Assembly: GCA_034408895.1 (NCBI GenBank)
Contig: JAWXCI010000005.1
Coordinates: 98,988-162,987, forward strand
DNA from: UBA4660 sp034408895
Lineage (GTDB): Bacteria > Bacteroidota > Bacteroidia > Flavobacteriales_D > Sanyastnellaceae
Reading direction: 5' to 3'
Length of the DNA: 64,000 nt
The notes under the pieces were generated by a model. That model had not been told where the DNA came from and ran no database searches. It was given only the letters and a program-made list of their open reading frames with translations. The position numbers and the translations under genes were made by a program. This document shows positions 15,846 to 25,423 of the stretch, one piece after another (the first letter of the stretch is position 1; each line of letters begins with the position of its first letter).

Positions 15846-18800
15846 TTGAGTAGCACAACTGAAACACAATCCAGCATTGAGCCCACCGAAAGGCATGAGG
15901 TTACAAGCTACAAGCTCAAACTCTCTGGCCTCGAACCTCTGGTTTCCACTAGCGACAGCAACTTCATCAACGTGGGTGAGCGGTGCAATGTGACGGGTTC
16001 GAAAAAATTTCTTGAGCTTATCAAAGCAGACAAATTTGATGACGCGCTGGCTGTTGCGAAAGAACAAGTGGATGGCGGAGCCCAGATTCTCGATGTAAAT
16101 CTTGATGAAGGATTGATTGATGGCGTGGCTGCAATGACACGCTTCCTTCACCTTATAGCAAGTGAACCTGACATTGCACGAATACCGGTGATGATTGACT
16201 CATCGAAATGGGAAATCATTGAAGCGGGATTGAAATGTGTGCAGGGAAAATGCGTGGTCAATTCCATTTCTATGAAGGAGGGTGAAGCAGATTTTATTGC
16301 AAAGGCTAAAAAAGTAAAACGATATGGTGCTGCTGTTATCATCATGGCGTTTGACGAACAGGGGCAGGCAGATTCTTACGAAAGAAGAATAGAAATCTGC
16401 GAACGCGCTTACCGCATTCTTGTAAATGAAGTGAAGTTCAATCCGCACGACATCATTTTCGACCCGAACATTTTCCCGGTGGGAACGGGGATGGAAGAAC
16501 ACCGTGAGAATGCCATCAATTTTTTTCGCGCTACAAAATGGATTAAGGAAAATCTACCAGGAGCATTGGTGAGCGGAGGTGTGAGCAATGTTTCGTTTTC
16601 GTTCAGGGGAAACAACCGCGTGCGCGAAGCCATTCATGCTGTTTTTCTCTATCATGCAATAAAAGAAGGAATGGATATGGGCATTGTGAATCCATCGCAA
16701 CTGGAGGTGTATGATGAAATTCCGAAAGACCTTCTTGAACTTGTAGAAGATGTGGTGCTGAACAAAAGGGATGATGCTACGGAGCGATTGCTCGAGTATG
16801 CGGACAAAAACAAATCATCAGGAAAAAAAGAAAGCAAACAAGACCTTGAATGGAGGAATGATACTGTTGAGAGTCGCTTGTCTCATGCACTGGTGAAAGG
16901 CATTGTGGATTTTATAGATGAAGACACGGAAGAGGCACGACAGAAATACGGTCGGCCACTCCATGTGATTGAAGGGCCGCTGATGGCGGGGATGAACATT
17001 GTGGGGGATTTGTTCGGGAGCGGAAAAATGTTTTTGCCACAGGTTGTCAAATCAGCGAGAGTCATGAAAAAAGCCGTTGCGTTTTTAGAACCGTTCCTGC
17101 AAAAAGAGAAAGAAGATTTCAAAGCAAACAATGCAGGAGCAGCAGAAATTGATGAAACGCGCGGGGCTGGACGTGTACTAATGGCCACAGTAAAAGGAGA
17201 TGTACATGACATCGGAAAGAACATTGTGGGTGTGGTATTGGGCTGCAACAATTACCACGTGATAGATTTAGGTGTGATGGTGAGTGCTGAAAAAATTCTT
17301 GACACAGCAGAGAAGGAAAATGTCGATGCAATCGGGTTGAGCGGTCTCATCACTCCATCGCTTGATGAGATGATACACGTGGCGAAGGAGATGAAGCGAA
17401 GAAACCTAAACATTCCTCTTTTGATTGGAGGTGCTACCACATCTCGCGTGCATACTGCGGTGAAGATTGAACCGCACTATCCGCATCCTGTGGTGCATGT
17501 GCTGGATGCCAGCCGTGCTGTGACGGTTGTTAGCAAGTTGCTGAGTGTTGATTCCAGCGAGGAATTTATTGCGAAAACAAAAGCAGAATATGAAGTGGTG
17601 CGCACGAACTACGCAAAACAAACAGGCGCGAAAGAGCTGCTGAGTCTTGCTGATGCGCGGGCGAACAAACTGAAAATTGATTTTAAACCGGAAGACATAA
17701 GTACACCGAACCAACTGGGCGTGCAGGTCCTTTCAAACATTACACTCGAAGAGATTGTTCCGTTTATTGACTGGACGCCTTTCTTCCAGACCTGGGAACT
17801 TGCAGGGCGTTATCCGAAAATTCTGGATGATGAAATTGTGGGCGAACAGGCAAGAGCACTCTTTGCCGATGCGCAATCCATGCTCAATGATATTGTTGCG
17901 AAAAAGAAACTTGAAGCGAGGGCGGTGGTTGGAATTTTTGAAGCGAATGCGGATGGTGATGACATATTAATACACATGTCCCAGCCCCAGCCCTTCCCCA
18001 AGGGAAGGAAGAATCCCATCCTAAATCCTTCCCAAAGGGAAGGACTTGCCCCCGCACGAGACCTCGCCCGCGCTCCACATACAGGATACAAAACAGGCAA
18101 TCCGGTTTTATTCAGAGCGCTTCATCATCGCGCAATAAAAATGAGGAAGAAGCCTACCAAAGCTGAAGAAGTTCTCTGGACTAAACTCAAGGGCAACAAT
18201 CTGAACAGCTATTATTTCAGAAGGCAACATCTTATCGAGCAATACATAGTTGATTTCGTTTGCCTCAAAACGAATCTCATCATTGAAGTTGATGGTGAAG
18301 TGCATCTTACCGAAGAGAACGAAATCAATGACCAACGAAGAACACAAGTATTGAAACTGGCAGGTTTCGAAGTCATCCGATTTACCAATAAAGAAGTATT
18401 AAACGATTTGGATAACACTCTCAAAAGAATTCGTGCAAGTCTTCTGGATGCAAAAAAGAGACTTGAATCGAAGTCGGGCAGTGGCCTTGTGGGCGGCACT
18501 CCCTTCCCTCTGGGAAGGGCAGGGGATGGGAAAGTCTTTCGCCAAGGAAAGGATTTAGGATGGGCTTTTCACACCCTCCGTCAGCAAACAAAAAAAACTG
18601 CTTCACAACCGAATCTTGCTCTTGCAGATTTTATTGCCACGGTTGAATCTGGCATTAAAGATTATGTAGGGTGTTTTGCACTGTGTACGGGATTTGGTTT
18701 GGACAAAATGGTGCAGGTGTTTGAAGCGGACCATGATGATTATTCATCCATCTTAGCAAAAGCATTGGCGGACAGGCTTGCGGAAGCTCTTGCGGAATTC

Positions 18801-19166
18801 ATGCACAAGAAAGTGCGCACGGAAATATGGGGTTATGCAAAGAATGAATCGCTGAATACGGATGAATTGATTGAGGAGAAGTACAGGGGCATTCGTCCTG
18901 CACCGGGATACCCGGCTTGCCCAGACCATCTTGAGAAAACCACGATATGGAATTTGCTGAACGTGAAAGAAAACACGGGGATTGAGTTGACGGAATCACT
19001 TGCGATGTTCCCGACTGCGGCTGTGAGTGGTTACTATTTCGCGCATACGCAGGCGAAGTATTTCGGACTGGGAAAAATAACGATGGAGCAAGTGCGGGAC
19101 TATGCGGAACGCAAGGGTATTGCTGTTGAAAAGGCGGAACAGTGGCTGGGGCCGAATGTGATATGA
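15846..19166 (+). CDS. metH: Methionine synthase, folate/cobalamin/activation modules (MetH part 2) with inserted DUF559 domain
   Basis: 1106 residues, starting at TTG because no earlier ATG or GTG is in frame. Domains: methyltetrahydrofolate-binding barrel (about 35-300, 'NFINVGERCNVTGS'); helical cap and B12 domain (about 330-600, 'DVHDIGKNIVGVVLG' with the axial His, then 'SGLITPSLDEM'); and the reactivation domain with SAM-binding 'RPAPGYPACPDH'. The reactivation domain is interrupted after 'NADGDDILIH' by about 198 codons encoding low-complexity Pro/Gly stretches around a complete DUF559 nuclease-like domain, before the native 'HTLRQQTKKT' resumes. Without the insert the protein would be about 908 residues, near what I recall for the separate second module. 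The frame is kept throughout. Whether the enzyme still folds is untested. Confidence 0.93.
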   Translation: MSSTTETQSSIEPTERHEVTSYKLKLSGLEPLVSTSDSNFINVGERCNVTGSKKFLELIKADKFDDALAVAKEQVDGGAQILDVNLDEGLIDGVAAMTRFLHLIASEPDIARIPVMIDSSKWEIIEAGLKCVQGKCVVNSISMKEGEADFIAKAKKVKRYGAAVIIMAFDEQGQADSYERRIEICERAYRILVNEVKFNPHDIIFDPNIFPVGTGMEEHRENAINFFRATKWIKENLPGALVSGGVSNVSFSFRGNNRVREAIHAVFLYHAIKEGMDMGIVNPSQLEVYDEIPKDLLELVEDVVLNKRDDATERLLEYADKNKSSGKKESKQDLEWRNDTVESRLSHALVKGIVDFIDEDTEEARQKYGRPLHVIEGPLMAGMNIVGDLFGSGKMFLPQVVKSARVMKKAVAFLEPFLQKEKEDFKANNAGAAEIDETRGAGRVLMATVKGDVHDIGKNIVGVVLGCNNYHVIDLGVMVSAEKILDTAEKENVDAIGLSGLITPSLDEMIHVAKEMKRRNLNIPLLIGGATTSRVHTAVKIEPHYPHPVVHVLDASRAVTVVSKLLSVDSSEEFIAKTKAEYEVVRTNYAKQTGAKELLSLADARANKLKIDFKPEDISTPNQLGVQVLSNITLEEIVPFIDWTPFFQTWELAGRYPKILDDEIVGEQARALFADAQSMLNDIVAKKKLEARAVVGIFEANADGDDILIHMSQPQPFPKGRKNPILNPSQREGLAPARDLARAPHTGYKTGNPVLFRALHHRAIKMRKKPTKAEEVLWTKLKGNNLNSYYFRRQHLIEQYIVDFVCLKTNLIIEVDGEVHLTEENEINDQRRTQVLKLAGFEVIRFTNKEVLNDLDNTLKRIRASLLDAKKRLESKSGSGLVGGTPFPLGRAGDGKVFRQGKDLGWAFHTLRQQTKKTASQPNLALADFIATVESGIKDYVGCFALCTGFGLDKMVQVFEADHDDYSSILAKALADRLAEALAEFMHKKVRTEIWGYAKNESLNTDELIEEKYRGIRPAPGYPACPDHLEKTTIWNLLNVKENTGIELTESLAMFPTAAVSGYYFAHTQAKYFGLGKITMEQVRDYAERKGIAVEKAEQWLGPNVI
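17992..18043 (+). repeat. Left palindromic arm of the metH insertion
   Basis: Two palindromes of the form CCTTCCC-n3-GGGAAGG (17992-18008 and 18027-18043) flank the segment GAATCCCATCCTAAAT. CCCATCCTAAATCCTT at 18015-18030 is repeated exactly in inverted orientation in the right arm. Translated in the metH frame the arm gives Pro/Lys/Gly-rich sequence with no counterpart in other MetH proteins. Confidence 0.8.
18501..18564 (+). repeat. Right palindromic arm of the metH insertion
   Basis: CCCTTCCC-TCT-GGGAAGGG at 18501-18519 is a third copy of the palindrome seen in the left arm. AAGGATTTAGGATGGG at 18549-18564 is the exact inverse complement of 18015-18030. Native MetH sequence resumes 5 bases later. 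Confidence 0.8.
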
Positions 19167-19263
19167 GGTGGTTATACAAAAAATCTTTTAGTGTGATTTT
19201 GGATTATTCTCTTGTTGGAATCAATCCTATATTTTCTGATTGATCGACATACAAACTTGCACA

Positions 19264-19467
19264 ATGAAAATTGAATTTTCCATTGACATGACGTATTACA
19301 CAGGTGAAGAAATCCTAATTAAAGAATTTACAGCCGGTGACTTTGGAGATGCATATCGTATTCAAATATTTCGATCCCCGCGGAATCAAGATCATTCGTT
19401 TTTTTTCGACTCATGGAAGAATGATGTTGGAGAGCAATTCATGCCTTATTGGATGAAGCCGTTGTGA
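19264..19467 (+). CDS. Doubtful 67-codon open frame between metH and the glycosyltransferase
   Basis: 'MKIEFSIDMTYYTGEEILIK' begins a polar frame without motif, signal or membrane segment. The roughly 440 bases between metH and the glycosyltransferase ATG hold nothing else that I recognise. A second frame overlapping its end continues into the glycosyltransferase but lacks hydrophobic start character. It may be a gene remnant. Confidence 0.25.
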   Translation: MKIEFSIDMTYYTGEEILIKEFTAGDFGDAYRIQIFRSPRNQDHSFFFDSWKNDVGEQFMPYWMKPL

Positions 19468-19604
19468 CAACTCAAAAAGGCAGCATTGACACAGATGGCA
19501 CAACCACATGGGCCAGTGAATGCCGGAATATGCCATTGACAATCTTACCGAGTCCAACTTCTGATATTTCGGGTGCTTCCCGCCTTAGTTTGTCATCCCT
19601 ATCT

Positions 19605-20960
19605 ATGCCAATAATTTTCATTCTTGCCTTCATCTTAACCACCGTGCTTACTTTCCTTTTTGCTAGAAAGAAAAATCATTCCGCTGCGCTCATCGCTATT
19701 CTTTCGCTCAGCCTTTTCCTAAAACTTTATTGCTCCCGCGATCCTTACCTCCACCAGTGGGATGAACGCTATCATGCACTTGTAGCCAAGAACATGATTA
19801 CACAGCCCCTTAAACCCACGCTGTATCAAAACCCTGTTCTCCCTTATGATTACAAAGACTGGACGGCCAATCACATCTGGCTGAGCAAACCGCCCGTGCC
19901 GTTGTGGTTCATGGCGGGCAGCATTGCTGTATTCGGCACACATGAATACGCTGTGCGTGTTCCGGGAATTTTATTCTCCATTGCATCCGTGCTGCTTACT
20001 TTCCTGATTGCACGAAAATTTTTCGATGTACGGATAGCATTGCTGGCCGCATTCCTTCATGGTATTTCAGGAATAGGAACCGACCTGGCAAGTGGCCGGC
20101 TGAGCAGTGACGGTGTGGAAACATGCTTTTTGTTTTTTGTTGAACTTGCCATGTGGTGGATAGTGCGCACTGCTCCCGGAAATTTCAAATTGAAACATTA
20201 TGCCGTTGCGGGAATACTGACAGGCATCGCAGTGATGTGCAAATGGCAACCCGCTTTGTTGTGCCTTGCGATCATGTTTGTTTATCACTGGCAACGCGAT
20301 GTTGTAGTGAAACATATTTTTTATTCCTTTCTGGCATTTCTATCGGCTGCTGTTGTTTTTGTTCCGTGGCTGGTTCATTGTTTTGTGAACTTTCCGGTGG
20401 AAACGAAATGGCTATTGCAATCGCTGTTTTCACCGATGACTGACAATGGAGCCGGTCACCAAGGCACATGGTACAGCCATATTCTGAACTTCTCGAATTT
20501 CTTCGGATGGGGTTCGTTGCTATTAATGATTGTTGCTATTGTTCTATTCATTAAAAGCAAAAGCAGGGTGTGGCTCCTTTTGCTGTTATGGGCATTGCTG
20601 CCTCTTATCATATTCAGTTTTGCAGAAATGAAACGGGGAACTTACCTGATGATAGGGGCGCCTGCTGCCTTCATGGTTGTTTCGTATTTCGCGTTGCAGA
20701 TGGCGGAAAGCTTTCGATTTGCGCGCTTTCCAATTGCACTTGCATGGATTTCTGTGGTTACAATAGTTGGTTACTCGATAGAAAAACTTTACCTGTTTTC
20801 TGACAATAAACCGGGCACTTCGGATTGGAGTGAGACAATCAAGAATGCTGATTATTCACTTGGAACAATTATCTACAATGAAGTACATTGTATAGAAGTA
20901 ATGTTTTACCATGATGATGTAGTGGCGTATGCGATTGCAGGGAAGGACCTGTCTGAGTGA
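19605..20960 (+). CDS. GT39/ArnT-like membrane glycosyltransferase
   Basis: 451 residues from the ATG at 19605, chosen because the first membrane helix ('IIFILAFILTTVLTFLF') begins there; two earlier in-frame ATGs would add a polar tail of 25 or 52 residues. About ten further hydrophobic helices follow. The first periplasmic loop has 'HQWDERYHALVAKNM', the Asp-Glu of GT-C fold dolichyl/undecaprenyl-phosphate sugar transferases (PMT_2 family), and 'WLSKPPVPLWFMAGSIAVFG' is the matching second motif. It probably moves a sugar from a polyprenyl-phosphate donor to lipid A, a glycan or a protein outside the inner membrane. Acceptor unknown. Confidence 0.82.
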   Translation: MPIIFILAFILTTVLTFLFARKKNHSAALIAILSLSLFLKLYCSRDPYLHQWDERYHALVAKNMITQPLKPTLYQNPVLPYDYKDWTANHIWLSKPPVPLWFMAGSIAVFGTHEYAVRVPGILFSIASVLLTFLIARKFFDVRIALLAAFLHGISGIGTDLASGRLSSDGVETCFLFFVELAMWWIVRTAPGNFKLKHYAVAGILTGIAVMCKWQPALLCLAIMFVYHWQRDVVVKHIFYSFLAFLSAAVVFVPWLVHCFVNFPVETKWLLQSLFSPMTDNGAGHQGTWYSHILNFSNFFGWGSLLLMIVAIVLFIKSKSRVWLLLLLWALLPLIIFSFAEMKRGTYLMIGAPAAFMVVSYFALQMAESFRFARFPIALAWISVVTIVGYSIEKLYLFSDNKPGTSDWSETIKNADYSLGTIIYNEVHCIEVMFYHDDVVAYAIAGKDLSE

Positions 20961-20997
20961 TAGAAAAAAAAACAGATGGGTTGAAAACGAATTCCAA

Positions 20998-21038
20998 CAA
21001 AAACCCCCGCAGGTCTTTCGACAACACGGGGGTTTTTT
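20998..21038. terminator. Bidirectional intrinsic terminator between the glycosyltransferase and rpoC
   Basis: AAACCCCCG pairs with CGGGGGTTT around a 17-nt loop, with six T on the plus strand and five T in the minus direction. It can end both the glycosyltransferase transcript and the long rpoBC transcript. Confidence 0.85.
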
Positions 21039-21101
21039 ATTCAATTATCGCTTAGACTACAACGTCCTTCGCTCAGCAAATTGAAAATTCAATTTGCTGT
21101 T

Positions 21102-24100
21102 TTAGTCTTCAACTTCTGCTTTGTGTTTTTGTGCGGTGAGGTGTGCATAGGCTTCGGCACTTCCCACAATCAACTTCTGGAACCTGCGCACTCCTGTGCC
21201 TGCCGGTATGGGGTGACCTACAATTACGTTTTCCTTCAATCCGTTGAGGATGTCGCGCTTGCCGTTGATGGCGGCTTCGTTGAGGACTTTGGTAGTTTCC
21301 TGGAACGATGCGGCAGAAATCCATGATTCGGTTTGGAGTGAAGCGCGGGTGATACCCTGGAGAACAGGCCGGGCAGTGGAGGTCATGGTTTCGCGGGCCT
21401 CCACCTCTTTCTTGTCCTTGCGTTTGAGTTGCGAATTTTCATCGCGCAGCTGGCGCACGGAAACAATCTGTCCGAGCGCGTAGCGATCGCTTTCACCAGA
21501 ATCAGTTACCACCACGTTGCCAAACAGGAGGTCGTTTTCTTCCACAAATTCTGCTTTGTCCACGTTAGTGCTTTCAAGGAAGCGCGTGTCGCCTGCATCG
21601 GTTATTTCCACTTTGCGCATCATCTGGCGAACGATTACTTCAAAGTGTTTGTCGTTAATTTTTACACCCTGCAAACGGTACACTTCCTGTATTTCGTTGA
21701 CGAGGTATTCCTGCACGGCAGTGGGTCCCTGGATGTCGAGAATATCGCCCGGGGAAACTGCACCGTCAGAAAGTTGCATACCGGCACGCACGTAGTCGCC
21801 CTCCTGCACAAGTATGTGCTTGGAAAGGGGAACGAGGTATTTGCGCTCTTCACCTGTCTTGGCTTTGACAGAAATTTCGCGGTTGCCGCGTTTTATTTTT
21901 CCGTATTCCACTATGCCATCAATCTCGGAAACCACCGCTGGGTTAGATGGGTTACGCGCCTCGAACAATTCCGTAACGCGTGGCAGCCCTCCGGTGATGT
22001 CGCTTGTTTTGCCACTGGTGCGTGGAATTTTTACGAGAATAGCTCCCTTGGTGATTTTATCGCCATTCTTTACCATGATGTGAGCACTCACGGGAAGTGA
22101 ATAGGTTTTTAATACTTCCTTGTTGTGGGTAATTTCGATGGCGGGGTTTTTCTTTTTGTCTTTTGTCTCGATGATTACGTAATCGGTAAATCCGGTTTGT
22201 TCGTCCACTTCCATGCGGAAGGTTACTCCCTCTTCAACGGCATCGAATTTTACGGTACCGTCCACTTCGGTAATGATTACACTGTTGTAAGGATCCCATT
22301 CGCAAATCACATCTCCTTTCTTCACCATTTTACCGGGCTTCACGTTCAGTGTGGCACCGTAAGGCACGTTGCCAAGGGTGAGGGTGTTGTTGGTTTCCTC
22401 GTCCACGATTTTCATTTCGGAAGAACGGCTTACGACAATCATCTTCACATCACCGGACTCGGTCATGCGGTTTACTGTGCGCAGTTCTTCAATTTCGAAA
22501 CGTCCGGCATACTTTGCTTTAATGTCGCTTTCGGTGGTAGTTCCTCCTGCTGCACCACCCACGTGGAAAGTACGCAGGGTGAGCTGTGTTCCAGGTTCGC
22601 CTATGGACTGTGCAGCTATTACGCCTACTGCAAGACCAGCCTGCACAAGTTTGGATGTAGCGAGGTCGCGGCCATAACATTTTGCACAAACTCCACGCTT
22701 GCTTTCGCAGGTGAGTACTGAGCGGATTTCTACTTCTTCAATGCCAGCTTTTTCTATGGCCGTTGCTATGTCGTAAGTAATTTCTTCACCGGAGTTAACA
22801 ATGAGTTCGCCTGATTCAGGATTACTAATATCCATGACGCTCACACGGCCCAGAATTCGGTCTTCGAGTGTTTCAATTATTTCATCGCTTTTCTTCAGCG
22901 AAGTCATCATCAGACCGCGAAGAGTACCGCAGTCCACCTCGTTGATGATAACATCCTGCGCAACATCCACCAGCCTTCTTGTAAGATAACCAGCATCCGC
23001 AGTTTTGAGGGCAGTATCGGCAAGACCTTTACGGGCACCGTGTGTGGAGATAAAGTATTCGAGGATAGAAAGTCCTTCTTTAAAATTCGAAAGAATTGGG
23101 TTTTCGATAATGTCCTGTCCGCCCATAGCAGCACTTTTCTGTGGCTTGGCCATCAATCCCCTCATGCCAGCGAGTTGTCGAATTTGTTCGCGACTACCAC
23201 GTGCACCGGAATCAAACATCATGTACACGGAGTTGAATCCCTGCTGGTCGTTTTTGAGACGATCCATGAGTACGTTGGTGAGTTTCGCATTGGTGTTGGA
23301 CCAAATGTCCACCACCTGATTGTAGCGCTCGTTGTTGGTGATAAGACCATTGTTGTAGTTCTCCCACACATCGGCTACTTTTTTGGAAGCATCTTCCACG
23401 AATTTGGTTTTCTCTTCTGGAATAACCACATCACTTAATTTGAAGGAAAGACCTCCCCTGAACGCCCAGTAGTAACCGAGGTTCTTAATGTCATCAAGGA
23501 AATGTGCAGTGCGGGCAATTCCCACCTTTTTAAGGATATCACCAATAATGTCTCGCAGTGCTTTTTTGGTGAGAAGTTGGTTTAGAAATCCTACTTCGGT
23601 AGGCACAACTGCATTGAACATTACGCGACCTGCAGTGGTTTCCAGAATGGAAGTTTTACCATCGGCATCAGCCCATCGCACCTTGATATGGGCATGAAGA
23701 TCGAGGCGGCCTTCGTTCATAGCTATGATGACCTCTTCCTGCGAGTAATAGGTTTTATTTTCACCTGCTGATGGTGCTTCCTTGGTTCCCTTTCTTCCTT
23801 TGGTGATATAATAAAGTCCCAATACCATGTCCTGCGATGGAACGGTGATGGGCGCACCATTGGCGGGGTTGAGGATGTTATGCGATGCGAGCATGAGCAG
23901 TTGTGCTTCGAGCACTGCTGCATTGCCAAGAGGAACGTGAACGGCCATTTGGTCACCATCGAAGTCGGCATTGAATGCGGTACAAACGAGGGGGTGCAAC
24001 TGGATGGCTTTTCCTTCAATCAATTTTGGCTGAAAAGCCTGGATGCCCAGGCGGTGAAGAGTGGGAGCGCGGTTGAGGAGAACAGGATGTCCCTTCAATA

Positions 24101-25400
24101 CATTTTCAAGAATGTCCCAAACCACTGCTTCTTTTTTATCTACAATTTTTTTGGCAGACTTAACGGTCTTCACAATTCCTCTTTCAATCATCTTGCGAAT
24201 GATGAAGGGTTTGAAAAGTTCAGCAGCCATGTCCTTGGGCAAACCGCACTCGTGAAGTTTTAATTCAGGGCCAACAACAATTACGGAACGTGCGGAATAG
24301 TCCACACGTTTACCCAAAAGGTTTTGACGGAAACGTCCTTGTTTTCCTTTGAGTGAATCGGAAAGTGATTTCAGTGGGCGATTGCTCTCCGTTTTTACCG
24401 CTGATGATTTACGCGAATTGTCGAAGAGCGAATCCACTGCTTCCTGCAACATTCGTTTTTCATTTCTCAAAATCACCTCAGGCGCTTTTATCTCAACAAG
24501 CCGCTTGAGGCGATTGTTGCGGATGATAACCCTGCGGTAAAGGTCATTGAGGTCGGAGGTTGCAAAACGACCTCCATCCAGTGGAACCAGCGGGCGCAGT
24601 TCCGGTGGAATAACAGGAACCACTTTGGTAATCATCCATTGTGGTTTGTTTTCCACGCGGGTATTGGCATCGCGGAAAGCCTCTACTACCTGGAGACGTT
24701 TAAGGGCTTCATTCTTTCTCTGTTGAGATGTTTCTGTGTTGGCTTTATGACGGAGGTCGTAACTCAACTGATCGAGGTTGATGCGCTCGAGCAAATCGTG
24801 AAGGGCCTCGGCACCCATCTTGGCCACAAACTTATTCGGGTCGCGGTCGTCCAGGTATTGATTGTCTTTGGGAAGTTTTTCCGCAATGTCCACGTATTCT
24901 TCTTCGGAAACAAAATCATAAGGTAGCAAAGGATTCCCTTCGGCATTTACAGCGGGACCCACATTGATTACTACGTAACGCTCGTAGTAAATAATCTGGT
25001 CGAGTTTTTTGGTAGGAAGCCCCAGCAGGTAACCAATTTTATTGGGTAATGAACGGAAATACCAGATGTGGGCAACAGGAACGGTGAGGGTGATGTGTCC
25101 GGTGCGTTCCCTGCGCACTTTCTTTTCGGTCACTTCCACTCCGCAGCGGTCGCACACTATTCCCTTATAGCGGATACGCTTGTATTTTCCACAGTGACAT
25201 TCATAATCCTTCACCGGGCCGAAAATGCGCTCGCAGAAAAGTCCATCGCGCTCCGGCTTGTAAGTGCGGTAGTTAATGGTTTCGGGTTTCAGCACTTCAC
25301 CGTGTGAGCGCTCAAGCACGTACTCCGGTGACGCAAGGCTTATGGTGATAGACTTGAAGTCGCTGGTGGGTTTTATTATTTTTCTGTTGATTGTCATCAT
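21102..25400 (-). CDS. rpoC: DNA-directed RNA polymerase subunit beta'
   Basis: 1432 residues. The N-terminal zinc site is 'CHCGKYKRIRYKGIVCDRCG', the catalytic Mg-binding loop is 'NADFDGDQMAVH', the second zinc site is 'CESKRGVCAKCYG', and the bridge/trigger-helix region includes 'GEPGTQLTLRTFHVGG'. It forms the active site of RNA polymerase with RpoB. Length is normal for Bacteroidota. No intein or frameshift is seen. It follows rpoB by 23 bases in the same transcript and is the last gene before the bidirectional terminator. Confidence 0.98.
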   Translation of the reverse strand: MMTINRKIIKPTSDFKSITISLASPEYVLERSHGEVLKPETINYRTYKPERDGLFCERIFGPVKDYECHCGKYKRIRYKGIVCDRCGVEVTEKKVRRERTGHITLTVPVAHIWYFRSLPNKIGYLLGLPTKKLDQIIYYERYVVINVGPAVNAEGNPLLPYDFVSEEEYVDIAEKLPKDNQYLDDRDPNKFVAKMGAEALHDLLERINLDQLSYDLRHKANTETSQQRKNEALKRLQVVEAFRDANTRVENKPQWMITKVVPVIPPELRPLVPLDGGRFATSDLNDLYRRVIIRNNRLKRLVEIKAPEVILRNEKRMLQEAVDSLFDNSRKSSAVKTESNRPLKSLSDSLKGKQGRFRQNLLGKRVDYSARSVIVVGPELKLHECGLPKDMAAELFKPFIIRKMIERGIVKTVKSAKKIVDKKEAVVWDILENVLKGHPVLLNRAPTLHRLGIQAFQPKLIEGKAIQLHPLVCTAFNADFDGDQMAVHVPLGNAAVLEAQLLMLASHNILNPANGAPITVPSQDMVLGLYYITKGRKGTKEAPSAGENKTYYSQEEVIIAMNEGRLDLHAHIKVRWADADGKTSILETTAGRVMFNAVVPTEVGFLNQLLTKKALRDIIGDILKKVGIARTAHFLDDIKNLGYYWAFRGGLSFKLSDVVIPEEKTKFVEDASKKVADVWENYNNGLITNNERYNQVVDIWSNTNAKLTNVLMDRLKNDQQGFNSVYMMFDSGARGSREQIRQLAGMRGLMAKPQKSAAMGGQDIIENPILSNFKEGLSILEYFISTHGARKGLADTALKTADAGYLTRRLVDVAQDVIINEVDCGTLRGLMMTSLKKSDEIIETLEDRILGRVSVMDISNPESGELIVNSGEEITYDIATAIEKAGIEEVEIRSVLTCESKRGVCAKCYGRDLATSKLVQAGLAVGVIAAQSIGEPGTQLTLRTFHVGGAAGGTTTESDIKAKYAGRFEIEELRTVNRMTESGDVKMIVVSRSSEMKIVDEETNNTLTLGNVPYGATLNVKPGKMVKKGDVICEWDPYNSVIITEVDGTVKFDAVEEGVTFRMEVDEQTGFTDYVIIETKDKKKNPAIEITHNKEVLKTYSLPVSAHIMVKNGDKITKGAILVKIPRTSGKTSDITGGLPRVTELFEARNPSNPAVVSEIDGIVEYGKIKRGNREISVKAKTGEERKYLVPLSKHILVQEGDYVRAGMQLSDGAVSPGDILDIQGPTAVQEYLVNEIQEVYRLQGVKINDKHFEVIVRQMMRKVEITDAGDTRFLESTNVDKAEFVEENDLLFGNVVVTDSGESDRYALGQIVSVRQLRDENSQLKRKDKKEVEARETMTSTARPVLQGITRASLQTESWISAASFQETTKVLNEAAINGKRDILNGLKENVIVGHPIPAGTGVRRFQKLIVGSAEAYAHLTAQKHKAEVED

Positions 25401-25423
25401 TCCTGGTTGTTGAGGTTTTTGAA

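Larger units (their letters stand above)
17976..18569 (+). mobile_element. DUF559-encoding in-frame insertion inside metH, bordered by palindromic inverted repeats
   Basis: About 594 bases (198 codons) absent from normal MetH. The centre encodes 'MRKKPTKAEEVLWTKLKG', 'YYFRRQHLIEQYIVDFVC', 'LIIEVDGEVH' and 'GFEVIRFTNKEV'. That is the full DUF559 (Vsr-like PD-(D/E)xK) pattern with Asp of 'IVDF' and Glu of 'IEVDG'. The flanks are C/G-rich palindromes, and a perfect 16-bp inverted repeat (18015-18030 against 18549-18564) encloses the domain. The whole stretch stays in the metH frame, with an internal ATG at 18141 that could start a separate nuclease. This resembles known palindromic elements that insert in frame within proteins, plus a nuclease cargo. 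Mobility is inferred; no target duplication was established. Confidence 0.6.

Noticed and set aside
17976..18569. The metH insert as an intein
   Set aside because: No splicing motifs (N-terminal Cys/Ser block A, block B TxxH, C-terminal His-Asn) flank it, and DUF559 is not an intein endonuclease family.
14796..19166. The two metH genes as one gene broken by a frameshift
   Set aside because: The break falls exactly at a domain boundary with a spacer of 30 bases and the same arrangement is known in other Bacteroidota.
22125..22721. Long open frame antisense to rpoC (198 codons), and similar ones antisense to rpoB, metH and dnaB
   Set aside because: They lie wholly within well-conserved genes on the other strand and show no protein motif; they follow from the codon use of the real gene.
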